Source: a virus
Strand: one strand, 5' to 3'
Length of the DNA stretch: 21,458 nt
Virus record (IMG/VR): IMGVR_UViG_3300030328_001108
Span: 1 to 21,458 of that record
In this document: in pieces, positions 7,801 through 15,044 of the stretch
How the letters are laid out: each line of letters starts with the position of its first letter
Position numbering within the stretch: the stretch's first letter is position 1
Position numbers and translations under genes: made by a program
The notes under the pieces: generated by a model
Databases searched by the model: none
The model's input: the letters and a program-made list of their open reading frames with translations, nothing else
What the model was told of the DNA's origin: nothing

Positions 7801-10786
7801 CAATAGATGGAAACCTCTTTTGGCCCGTGCAGGGATAGGCGCTTTTCTTGTTAACCCGATTGCTGGGGCTGCGTGGGCAGGCATGTATGGGGTAAGCCAA
7901 TTTAGGCGTACAAATCGAGTAGCTATACGACGTTCTGGTATAGCTCACGCTGACTTACACATGAAAGAATCGCAACGTTTGTTAAAAGAAGCGATTGAGG
8001 ATGGGGACACAGTTTTAATTGCTCATGCTAATTTCTTGTTGGATCAAGGCGCAAATATGAACTCAGTGATAAACGAGTTGCATAAATACGACGTAGATCT
8101 TTCCCAAGTTAAAAACGCTGTTGAGAAAGCAGACGGTTTGTTAAAAGAAGCTGGTTTTGATGGGGTAAGATTTGGAAACGTTGCAGCACGGGGAGCTTTT
8201 GGAGATGACGCTGCGTATATTGAAATGCTGCAAAAATCAGTATCTTCTTCAAAAGCCCAACATGCTATGTATAGGGGTTACAGGAAATCTTCAGAACGTG
8301 AACTTCGTAAATACACAAATGTTGAATGGCGTTCATGGGATGTAGCTGCTGATAATCCAAACGTATTTGAAAAGGGTTTTACAGATATGTTGCAACGCTA
8401 CACGGCTATTGGAACAAGATGGCAAAGTTCGTTTTTTGATATTGTGTGGGGTGAAGGTTCTCGTACTTCTCGAATAGAGAATTTAGCGTCAGAGCTTAGA
8501 AGAAATGAACCTCTTGCTCAATCAACTGGTGTGTGGTTCGATTTACAAAAAACTGATGACACTGTAGGGCTTTCAAAAGAAATTGCCACAAAAATTATTG
8601 ATGAATATGACAATGTTCTTCCTCCTGAGTTGCTTACTAACACTCGTAAAAAAGCAAGAAATAACCAAGGAGACGTTTCTTGGAAAGATGTTAAAACAGA
8701 ACTTTCTGAACGCATCGAAGAAGTTGATTTTGACACTAATGTAAGTAATAACATTATTAGTCAAATACGGCGAGGAGATATAGAAGGCGTACCCTCGTAT
8801 GAACATTTTGGCAAATCTGTTGCGCCTCACCCCAAAAGCATAGACACACACAGGCTTAGCATTAGCAAAGAACTTGACGCAACGTTAGAGCGGATATTTG
8901 AAAATTTAGGTACGCTTCCAGCCGACCATCTTTCTCGTAACCCGTATTACAAAACAAAGTACAATAGGCACGTTTATCGATACCTTGCTAGGTACATGGA
9001 TGAAAACGGTGAAGTTGTAATAAACGCAACACAACTTAGAAGAGTAGAGGACCAAGCTAGAAAAGCTGCCCTTCGTGAAACACGGGATTTGTTGTATGAC
9101 CTTGCAGAAGAAACCAGAATAGGTGAAATCACAGCAACAATTATGCCGTTCTATAACGCTTGGCAAGAAGTTATTGGCAGGTGGGCAAAACTGGGACAAG
9201 ACAATCCTGCGTTTGTTGCGAAAGCAGCTCGATTGTATATGTCGGATTGGAACGCTGAAGTTTTAGGCATAACAGAAGTACACGATGAAGAATCAGGAGC
9301 TTCGTTTCTTGCTTTCCGGCTTCCAGAAGGTTTGTTAGGGGGAGTAAAAAAATGGAACGAAGCCAATCTTCCAAGTGCGTTGCGGCCGGGTCCGCTTGGG
9401 CAAATAACTTCTGATAACCCAATTAGATTTAGCAAAGAAGGATTAGCGTCGATGCTTCAAAGCACAACTCCCGGATTTGGGCCTTTAGTAAGTATCCCTG
9501 TTCGTGAAGCTGTGTTAGCTGATCCCTCGTTGGAAGAAACGTTTGATTTTATGTTTCCTTTTGGTCACCCTGAAGGTGGTTTGCTTGACAGGGTGAAATC
9601 TAACCTTATGCCTGCGTATATGCAAAACATTGAGAACCTTGTAGGGGATACTCCTACAAGGGAACGTGTTGTTCAATCTATGGCTTTGCAAATTTTTGTA
9701 GAAAACGCTGAAGCAGGAAACCCTATAGACATTGAAGATAAAGTTCAATTAAATGCGTTAATTGAAGAAGCAAACACAAGAGCAAATAATTTCTTTACAT
9801 TTCGTGTTGCTACTGGGTTGCTAATGCCAACATCTACTTCAACATTTTCACCGTATGACGATCTTATGAAAGAAGCACGGAAACTCCAAAAAGACCACGG
9901 GTCAATGAAGGGCAACCAGTTGTTTCTTGAAGAATATGGCCCAGAGCTATTTGCGTTAACTGCTCGCATGACAAAATTAAACGATGGTGTAGCTGCTTCG
10001 GCTACAAGCGAAGAAGCCTACATGGAAAATCAAGAACTTGTGCAAAACCATCCTGAAGTTGGTGGTTGGGTTACTGGAAGTCTTGGTTCAGGTGATGAAG
10101 AATTTAAGTTTAATGCAGCCGTGTACCGTCGCCAGACCGAAATGGAAATTAGTCCTTCTGACCCAAGGAAACGTCGTGAACGTAAAACAATTTATGACAC
10201 GATAGCTGATACAGAAATTGAACGTGGTTGGGCTAGCTACAGCGTGTATAGGGATTTGGTTCGTGCAGAACAAGACAAAATGAAAGAAGCAGGGTTAAGT
10301 TATTCTCTAAATTCTAAAAATATGATAGCTGTGAAAATGACGTTCGACATGATGGTCGATAGGTTAAAAGAAGAAAATCCTAGTTGGGCTGTAGAGTTTA
10401 GCGAAAAAACGCAAATTAGTAAGATGCCTGCAATTATTGATGGTTTTATGTCAGGTTTAGAATACGATTCAATTTTGCAACGGCCTTCTACGCAACATGT
10501 TATAGATTATTTACAACTGCGTAGTTTGGTTGAAAAAGAACTTATTAGAAGATCAACTACGGTTGACCCACGAACGGGTCGTTTTGGGAGTGTTTCGTTA
10601 TCTGCTAATTCTAACGCTGATTTGATGATGTTATGGGAGACAGAACGAGAGGATATTGCAATACGCCCAGAATTTTCTAAGATATATGATAGGTACTTTG
10701 AAAGAGATTTTATTTCAGAGGATAGTTTTGTTTCTGAGCTGAGGCCAGATTTGTGGACTAAATTTGAGAATGGAACAGGGTTTTAA
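4892..10786 (+). CDS. giant 1964-aa internal virion / ejection-type protein
   Basis: This 5.9-kb gene encodes 1964 residues with no stop or frameshift. The start overlaps the previous stop (TAATG) and has AGGAA 6 bases before it. The N-terminal 60 residues are Gly/Ala/Val-rich and amphipathic (VKGVGGGALDVVQGGAGFAV), as in membrane-interacting ends of ejection proteins. Near residue 610 is WIPSVINPLGFRKLRVL and then VPQALIDFND. Near 975-1000 lies a hydrophobic stretch (AGIGAFLVNPIAGAAWAGMY). Near 1420-1442 is PFYNAWQEVIGRWAKLGQDN. These landmarks recall the giant structural proteins of actinobacteriophages and aquatic podo-like phages. I see no lysozyme, transglycosylase or polymerase motif. 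Size, position before scaffold and capsid genes, and three tightly coupled partners suggest an internal virion protein. A tape-measure-like role is less likely but not excluded. Confidence 0.85.
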   Translation: MGFLDLVKGVGGGALDVVQGGAGFAVDTVKAAAELATGDIGGAADTWFESWQEDILGNVVGGAFGPEGIIGSVIKALPEEGPFGFIRSGGRQVITPVMEGWDWVMQTVVDDGLGTFATVMHAGLRGGNPLKIFDSSTWSEAWDINSKSFDPVTGERIEGHGRTFGQSVAAALWINDPFDNEQYDAIKDDSLFNLVSGSLDFAQEFLDPVDIMLGGSANLLSGKTAIAFKTQDSYKIIGKGKYLGKRYLAPQRIYTPNMRGTGAGWRRIDQKVGSNFITKKFWKELTPEQQRIRTAIGTKATEARAAAFVDSNRWASVETQLKQIDAQTTKSATLETINKKGELEYTKNPEHLSREEAAAQRAGVLRQLVGRKGAKMPEEAIFAIAHGATPEARRLTARAAMGDGTAFREASAIASNVRSLLADEGVSNQTGSLSFAQQLDEIDTLNVDRKVLSEKIKDYDELEKAGKLTPQQKGWRKRYDNQRKEMDRRVGELNVSTAKIRQDYGLDDVDFEIMFDLQSELFENQVKRVENTSVGPVVDDISELISGDAGMQAMTEFALHRLADAEINPIAAREFGRIDEVWRRRSLDEVVGRRIRSMTERFVDTAEDVYWIPSVINPLGFRKLRVLTERVPQALIDFNDTQAFTQYERILAQASRIKIKGNRVASASKKNVEQRLGQWMEILERGDVGFQNELRTLYDNTIDDLIDDIEKMLEEAKPPIIINGKSLRDELNNANSLKNSSVINRYGEQTTDHMSTKGREQVGVTQDSRQHTTVSYGDTTVNYAMSPQQVLQSAVLPRFDLINSQLQDLARKDGTLKSKVWVTTKDVTKRVTRYPRRTAEIVNGIWRPAVLLTPKWPMRVQLDETLRRMADLGTISEMRSLFGAMGDLKDGYASRAIENGLTNVPTRLRQTVRENELAALGDNVTKEVRQAKLDEIKELTDGQILEKLDDKKVKEIVLESAKEARIEAGYNRWKPLLARAGIGAFLVNPIAGAAWAGMYGVSQFRRTNRVAIRRSGIAHADLHMKESQRLLKEAIEDGDTVLIAHANFLLDQGANMNSVINELHKYDVDLSQVKNAVEKADGLLKEAGFDGVRFGNVAARGAFGDDAAYIEMLQKSVSSSKAQHAMYRGYRKSSERELRKYTNVEWRSWDVAADNPNVFEKGFTDMLQRYTAIGTRWQSSFFDIVWGEGSRTSRIENLASELRRNEPLAQSTGVWFDLQKTDDTVGLSKEIATKIIDEYDNVLPPELLTNTRKKARNNQGDVSWKDVKTELSERIEEVDFDTNVSNNIISQIRRGDIEGVPSYEHFGKSVAPHPKSIDTHRLSISKELDATLERIFENLGTLPADHLSRNPYYKTKYNRHVYRYLARYMDENGEVVINATQLRRVEDQARKAALRETRDLLYDLAEETRIGEITATIMPFYNAWQEVIGRWAKLGQDNPAFVAKAARLYMSDWNAEVLGITEVHDEESGASFLAFRLPEGLLGGVKKWNEANLPSALRPGPLGQITSDNPIRFSKEGLASMLQSTTPGFGPLVSIPVREAVLADPSLEETFDFMFPFGHPEGGLLDRVKSNLMPAYMQNIENLVGDTPTRERVVQSMALQIFVENAEAGNPIDIEDKVQLNALIEEANTRANNFFTFRVATGLLMPTSTSTFSPYDDLMKEARKLQKDHGSMKGNQLFLEEYGPELFALTARMTKLNDGVAASATSEEAYMENQELVQNHPEVGGWVTGSLGSGDEEFKFNAAVYRRQTEMEISPSDPRKRRERKTIYDTIADTEIERGWASYSVYRDLVRAEQDKMKEAGLSYSLNSKNMIAVKMTFDMMVDRLKEENPSWAVEFSEKTQISKMPAIIDGFMSGLEYDSILQRPSTQHVIDYLQLRSLVEKELIRRSTTVDPRTGRFGSVSLSANSNADLMMLWETEREDIAIRPEFSKIYDRYFERDFISEDSFVSELRPDLWTKFENGTGF
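9637..9661 (+). repeat. 11-bp inverted repeat inside the giant gene
   Basis: CCTTGTAGGGG at 9637-9647 pairs with CTCCTACAAGG at 9651-9661 around a 3-base loop (ATA). Ten pairs are Watson-Crick and one is a G-U wobble. It encodes ENLVGDTPTRE in the giant virion gene. No T-tract follows, so it is not a normal intrinsic terminator. The stem is much longer than nearby chance pairing seen by eye in this AT-leaning gene. Confidence 0.6.
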
Positions 10787-11544
10787 TGGAAGAAGAAGAA
10801 TTTTTGAACACGTTAGCTCAGTTAGCGCCTTTGTTTCAACAGGAAACAGGCCGCATTTTTGGTTACGAACCGACAATAGATTATGAAACAGGTGTAACAC
10901 AATTTGAAGGTTTGTTGTTAAATGAGCCGGTAGATGTGCCAATTTACGGTGAAGTTGCAATTACGGAAGATGATACAAATGCGATAGTTGGCGGTCTTTC
11001 TGATAAAGGCTTAAAAGATATGGCTATGGATATGTTTCTCAACGCAGAAGGAGCGTATGGAAACATAGATGATGTTTTTAACGAAGATGGTTCTGTTAAC
11101 ATGGGGGCTTTTACTTATGCGCTAGAAAGAACCAAAACTCTTGCAGAGCTTCAGTTGGGAACTGGAAGAACCGATTTTCTTGATATTTTGCAACGTGATT
11201 CGGATTTAACTCCAGAAGAAATTAGTACGTTATTTCGAGAACGTGAAGCAGAATTAAATAAAAAACCGGAACGTATTATTAATTTCATTGACCCTGCTGC
11301 TCTTAAAGTTGCAGCTAGCGACGCTTTTTCTGAAGTTACTGGCCGTAAAGCTACTGACGTTGAAATAAAAGCGTTTATTAAAAAAATTCATGGGCTTCAG
11401 GCTTCTGGTGTTTCTAGTATTTCTGTTGGAGCGCAAGCTGGCGAGTTCGCTAGGGGTGCTGCTCCGGTTGAGGCTGGGGCTATGAATCATGTTAATGCTG
11501 CTTCTTTGATTATGCAGGCTGCTGGTATTGGGGGTAGGCGATAA
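10786..11544 (+). CDS. 252-aa virion-associated protein
   Basis: The start is in a TAATG overlap with the giant gene, with AGGG 5 bases before it. The protein is acidic at the N-terminus (MEEEEF) and mostly helical by composition. Residues about 167-205 (FIDPAALKVAASDAFSEVTG, then RKATDVEIKAFIKKIHGLQ) form a compact segment resembling one I recall from short proteins encoded between giant structural proteins in actinobacteriophages. The C-terminus is Ala/Gly-rich and ends GIGGRR. There is no signal peptide, membrane span or catalytic motif. Its place in an unbroken chain of coupled genes implies it is made with the giant protein and probably joins the same assembly. From codon 203 onward, codons switch to mostly T- or G-ended. 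The function is not established. Confidence 0.82.
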   Translation: MEEEEFLNTLAQLAPLFQQETGRIFGYEPTIDYETGVTQFEGLLLNEPVDVPIYGEVAITEDDTNAIVGGLSDKGLKDMAMDMFLNAEGAYGNIDDVFNEDGSVNMGAFTYALERTKTLAELQLGTGRTDFLDILQRDSDLTPEEISTLFREREAELNKKPERIINFIDPAALKVAASDAFSEVTGRKATDVEIKAFIKKIHGLQASGVSSISVGAQAGEFARGAAPVEAGAMNHVNAASLIMQAAGIGGRR

Positions 11545-13502
11545 TGAAAAAGTATGATCTTAAAGATCGACGCTTTAGAAAAGAAAGTCTTGCTGCTTCT
11601 GGAGATTTAGAGTGGATCAGATACGGCGATACTTATGTTGCTGGTGATGATTCTCTTGGTAATCATATAGATCAAGTTTTTAGCACTCTTGAAGGGGAAC
11701 TTAAAAGAGCTAATAATAGGATAGGGACTCTTAATAAAATAACAAAACATTTGGATGAAGGACCACCTGATCGAAGTAAAAAAGATAGGGACGGCAAAAG
11801 CCTTCGTAGAGAATGGTTTGATGAACTTAGAGAGTTAACAAGCGAAGCTGGTATTCGTTTTTTAAGTTCTAAAGACAAACAAGAAATCGAAAGTGATCTT
11901 GGCATATTCACGTCAGACACATTTTCTTTTGAAGTTGGCAAAAATTGGGAAAAAGATATAAGAGATTCTGTTAGTAAACAAGAAAACCAAATTAAAAAAG
12001 ATAACGCTCAAACGTATAACTGGTTTCAAAAAATTAGCCAAGACAAAAGTATCGACGCTGTTAAAGAAGCGTTGTATGACATGTCGCCTAAAGGGTTTGT
12101 TGATGCTATAAAAAATTCTACTAAAGGATTTGGGGAAGACACTATTGCAGGGGTTAAATTTCAAAACATTGCAGATCCACAGTTTGCAGAGTTTGTGTAT
12201 GAACAAGAAGGAACGTCACAACTTGGTTTAGAAGTTTCACAATTTTTAGGGAAACCTCCAACACCTTCAGAAGTTTCTGAAGATGCTCAAATAACAGTTG
12301 AAGAAGAAGTTGAACAGCAAGCAGGAAATCAAAATTTAGGTACTGTTTTTGCAGCGATAGATGAAGCAGAAGACCTTGAAGAATATCAAGATATTGCAGA
12401 TTTCGCAGGGATGTTTGGTGGCGAGGCTTCTACTGCCGGATTAGATGTTGCTGATAGTGAAACACCAGCAGACGATGGTGACGATAACGTCGGCACTGAC
12501 ACTAGCACTGGCACTGACAGCGGCAGTAATATGGCTGCACTTGCCGCTCAAGAAGAAGCAAATAAAGACGAAATTTACCAACTTTTGACAGAACAATTTG
12601 GTGGAGCAAGCTACTTCTTCAGGGATCACGCAACAAACATGCTTATAGGCATAACTAGCGATGGAAAGATTGTAAATTACGACGATCCAGAAGCAGAAAC
12701 TCAAAAAGGGTTAATGGATTATATTGTAGAAAATGGGATAACTAGCCTTCCCCGTATTAAAGGATTGTTGCAAAAAACAGAATGGTGGCAAACAACAGAT
12801 AAAGAACGCCGTTTCTTTGACGTTACATGGGGCGAAATGAGCAACCCAGAACAAAAAGAATGGTTAGATCCTATAACTAAAGCGTTGCAGGATGAAGCGC
12901 AATACTTGGGTGTAGAGCTAAGTGATGAAAAAGCTTTTGAGCTTGGGCAGATGCTTGCTATGGAAGGCAACGGCGACGATCAAGAAGAAATCCGCAAAAT
13001 TTTATTTAACGAAAATGTTTACACGGGAATATCTGCTGAATTATCTGAATTTAGTGGAGCGATAGACAATATAAAACAATTAGCTAATACTTATTACAGT
13101 AGATTGCCAGACGAAGAAGCTCAACAATGGGCTGAATGGATTTATACAGGGGAAAGAACAGAAGGTGAATATGAGCAGTATTTGAAAACGTCAGCAAGTG
13201 CTTTGTTCCCTACGTTAGATAGAGTCATTAACGAATTGGGGGTTACTCCTCAACAGTATTTTGCTCCGTACAAGCAACAGATAGAACAGATGCTTGGCAG
13301 GCAAGTAGATATGTTGGAGGAGTTTTCTGATGTGATTGAGTACATTCCTGATACTGGTGGGACTACTTCTCGCCCGATGACTCTTTCTGAGGTTCGGAAC
13401 TTTGTTCGTGCTACTCCTGAGTGGCAGCAAACTGATGATGCTAAGGATCAGGCGAGGGCGTTGGCGTTCTCGATTGGTCAATCCTTTGGGGAGGTAGCGT
13501 AA
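11544..13502 (+). CDS. 652-aa internal virion-type protein
   Basis: The ATG is in a TAATG overlap, and a G-rich ribosome binding site (GGGGGT) ends 8 bases upstream. The 652-aa product has a charged helical N-terminal half and a middle rich in Glu/Gln. A flexible acidic linker near residues 305-330 (Asp, Thr, Gly and Ser; DDGDDNVGTDTSTGTDSG) separates it from a C-terminal domain. That domain includes ASALFPTLDRVINELGVTP near 545-563 and GGTTSRPMTLSEVRNFVRAT near 608-627. From memory, the C-terminal pattern (FPTL...G..P..Y..PY...I...LG, then RPMTL.E....VR..P.W) occurs in large structural proteins of actinobacteriophages. A two-domain internal virion protein with a flexible hinge is inferred. 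The last ~60 codons contain six GAG and no GAA, unlike the body. Confidence 0.83.
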   Translation: MKKYDLKDRRFRKESLAASGDLEWIRYGDTYVAGDDSLGNHIDQVFSTLEGELKRANNRIGTLNKITKHLDEGPPDRSKKDRDGKSLRREWFDELRELTSEAGIRFLSSKDKQEIESDLGIFTSDTFSFEVGKNWEKDIRDSVSKQENQIKKDNAQTYNWFQKISQDKSIDAVKEALYDMSPKGFVDAIKNSTKGFGEDTIAGVKFQNIADPQFAEFVYEQEGTSQLGLEVSQFLGKPPTPSEVSEDAQITVEEEVEQQAGNQNLGTVFAAIDEAEDLEEYQDIADFAGMFGGEASTAGLDVADSETPADDGDDNVGTDTSTGTDSGSNMAALAAQEEANKDEIYQLLTEQFGGASYFFRDHATNMLIGITSDGKIVNYDDPEAETQKGLMDYIVENGITSLPRIKGLLQKTEWWQTTDKERRFFDVTWGEMSNPEQKEWLDPITKALQDEAQYLGVELSDEKAFELGQMLAMEGNGDDQEEIRKILFNENVYTGISAELSEFSGAIDNIKQLANTYYSRLPDEEAQQWAEWIYTGERTEGEYEQYLKTSASALFPTLDRVINELGVTPQQYFAPYKQQIEQMLGRQVDMLEEFSDVIEYIPDTGGTTSRPMTLSEVRNFVRATPEWQQTDDAKDQARALAFSIGQSFGEVA

Positions 13503-14383
13503 TGGCTGAAGAAGATACAGTGCTAACTGATAATGCTGTGACAGCAGCGCAAGAAACACAAGATGACCGTGACGCTTTAACAATTATCAAAGATGCGTTA
13601 GCTGATTACGGTTTAGATGGTTTATCAGCAGACGCTTACCGTTTTTTGATGGAGGGCGCTTCAACAGAAAGCGTAATGATCCAGCTTAAAGAAACAGAAC
13701 AATTCAAAGAACGTTTCAAAGGTATGGAAACTCGCAGAGAACAAGGGCTGCCTGCTATTAGCCCAGCAGAGTACATACGTTTAGAGCGTGGATACCGTCA
13801 AGCGATGCAAACAGCAGGGTTACCTGAAGGGTTTTATGACAGCCCAGATGACTTTGCAGGCTTTATCGGGAACGATGTTTCTGAAGCTGAAATGACACAA
13901 CGAGTATCTATGGCTTCAGCAGCGGTAGCAAATGTCAACCCCGAACTTAAAAACCAGTTACAAGAAATGTACGGCATTGGAACAGAAAACGATGGGGAGC
14001 TTGTTGCTTATTTCTTAGACCCTGACAGGGGCGTAAACGTGATAGAACAACGGCTTCAAATGGAATCGGCTGGTTTGTCAGCAGCAGCGGTGCAATCTAC
14101 TGGCGCTGGTTTGTCAAAAGATCTTTCACGGCAGTTAGCTTCGCAGAATGTTCAACAACGTGAGGTTACGCAAAGGTTATCTCAGCAGGCTGGTTTAACG
14201 CAGGAAACTCTTGGCGATAAGGGTATTGGTACGTCTGAGCTTGCGGCGGCTTCGTTTGGTTTAGATTCTGAGTCTATTGCGAACGTGAAGCGGTTGCGTC
14301 AGCGTAGGCAGGCTTCAGCGATGAAGCAGGCTGGTGGTATGGTTACTGGCGCTGGTGCTAGTGGCCTTGGTGCTGCCCAATAG
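13502..14383 (+). CDS. 293-aa conserved virion-type protein
   Basis: The start overlaps the previous stop (TAATG) and has a strong GGGGAGGT (13488-13495) 6 bases upstream. The centre, residues about 73-135, carries the conserved-looking string KGMETRREQGLPAISPAEYI, then a YRQ....AGLPEGFYDSPDDFAGFIGNDVS stretch. I recall this from proteins encoded next to giant structural proteins in actinobacteriophages. The C-terminal third is Gln-rich and basic (VKRLRQRRQASAMKQAGG) with a Gly/Ala tail, which could contact DNA or a partner protein. No membrane segment or enzyme motif is present. It closes the four-gene coupled set; the next gene is 161 bases away. Codons after about 14159 favour CAG (6) over CAA (2) and GAG (3) over GAA (1). 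Confidence 0.83.
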   Translation: MAEEDTVLTDNAVTAAQETQDDRDALTIIKDALADYGLDGLSADAYRFLMEGASTESVMIQLKETEQFKERFKGMETRREQGLPAISPAEYIRLERGYRQAMQTAGLPEGFYDSPDDFAGFIGNDVSEAEMTQRVSMASAAVANVNPELKNQLQEMYGIGTENDGELVAYFLDPDRGVNVIEQRLQMESAGLSAAAVQSTGAGLSKDLSRQLASQNVQQREVTQRLSQQAGLTQETLGDKGIGTSELAAASFGLDSESIANVKRLRQRRQASAMKQAGGMVTGAGASGLGAAQ

Positions 14384-14544
14384 AAAAAGCTGATAGTGAA
14401 AACCGTAGGTTATATACGAAACCCGTTAATTTGCCTATATTAAGTTATGTATTCGGCCCCATTAAGAGGGTGAGCTGTATACACAAAATTAAACTCCGCT
14501 AGCATTCCACCGTTGTTAGCGTGTACGAGAAGGTGAGTGACATA
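14384..14544 (+). promoter_or_regulatory. 161-bp AT-rich leader before scaffold and capsid genes
   Basis: One of only two gaps above 60 bases. It holds no convincing ORF. AT-rich -10-like words occur (TATATT at 14436-14441, TATGTA at 14446-14451, TATACA at 14478-14483), but none has a matching -35 at 16-18 bases. A 7-bp stem (CGCTAGC 14497-14503 with GTTAGCG 14515-14521, one G-U pair, 11-base loop) sits just ahead of the scaffold ribosome binding site. Given the high dose of capsid protein needed, a separate promoter or processed leader here is plausible, but sequence alone does not prove one. Confidence 0.3.
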
Positions 14545-15012
14545 ATGGAAACAGAGTCTACTGAAACCGAAGAAGTTTCTAGTACCGAATCCAAACCAAA
14601 TTGGCGTAGAGAACTCGAAGCGAGAGCTGCGAGGGCTGATGAGCTTGAAGCACAAATTCAACAGATGCAACGCAAAGAAGTGTTCCGTGATGCTGGCTTA
14701 GATCCATCTAATAAGATGACTGAGTACTTCATGAAAGGCTACGAAGGCGAGCTAAATGTTGAAGCTATACAAGCTGAAGCACAAAGCGCAGGTTTATCGA
14801 ATGCGGTAAGCCAAGTTAATACTGCTAATTTGGAACAACAGGCGCAGTTTATGGAGCAAGTTGAAGCGGAGCGTAGAATCGCTGAAGCTAGTGACGATGC
14901 TGGTCCTGTGACAGATCCTCAATTAGAGAGTTTAATTAGACAAACTACAAACGCTGCTGAATTAGCACAGTTGTTGGAATCTAACGGTTTTACTATTAAC
15001 GCAATGACGTGA
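14545..15012 (+). CDS. capsid scaffolding protein
   Basis: The ATG at 14545 is preferred to an in-frame GTG at 14521 because AGAAGGTGA (14528-14536) lies about 9 bases before it, and the GTG would overlap the leader stem. The 156-aa product is acidic, with a Ser/Thr/Glu-rich start (METESTETEEVSS). It then has a strong coiled-coil heptad region near residues 21-45 (RRELEARAARADELEAQIQQ), followed by KEVFRDAGLDPS and a helical C-terminus. This length, charge and coiled-coil layout, directly before the major capsid gene, are typical of phage scaffolds, which guide prohead assembly and then leave. Identification rests on context and composition rather than a conserved active site. It ends TGA, 32 bases before the capsid start. 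Confidence 0.85.
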   Translation: METESTETEEVSSTESKPNWRRELEARAARADELEAQIQQMQRKEVFRDAGLDPSNKMTEYFMKGYEGELNVEAIQAEAQSAGLSNAVSQVNTANLEQQAQFMEQVEAERRIAEASDDAGPVTDPQLESLIRQTTNAAELAQLLESNGFTINAMT

Positions 15013-15014
15013 GG

Positions 15015-15044
15015 TAGGCTCCAAATTTAATTGGAGATAGCCTA
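15015..15044 (+). promoter_or_regulatory. hairpin covering the capsid ribosome binding site
   Basis: TAGGCT (15015-15020) pairs perfectly with AGCCTA (15039-15044), and CCAA (15021-15024) pairs with TTGG (15031-15034). The loop is ATTTAA and a 4-base bulge, AGAT, lies on the right arm. The Shine-Dalgarno GGAG (15033-15036) is half inside the stem, and the stem ends exactly at the ATG at 15045. The hairpin fills nearly all of the 32-base scaffold/capsid gap. A role in timing or boosting capsid translation, or in protecting a processed mRNA end, is inferred. Confidence 0.55.

Noticed and set aside
4892-10786. Giant protein as an N4-type virion RNA polymerase
   Set aside because: The N4-like capsid prompted a look for single-subunit polymerase motifs; no convincing T/DxxGR or motif B/C arrangement was found, and the nearest string (DPRTGRF) lacks the context.
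14521-14544. GTG start for the scaffold gene
   Set aside because: It lies inside the leader stem and lacks a ribosome binding site, whereas the ATG at 14545 has AGAAGGTGA at proper distance.
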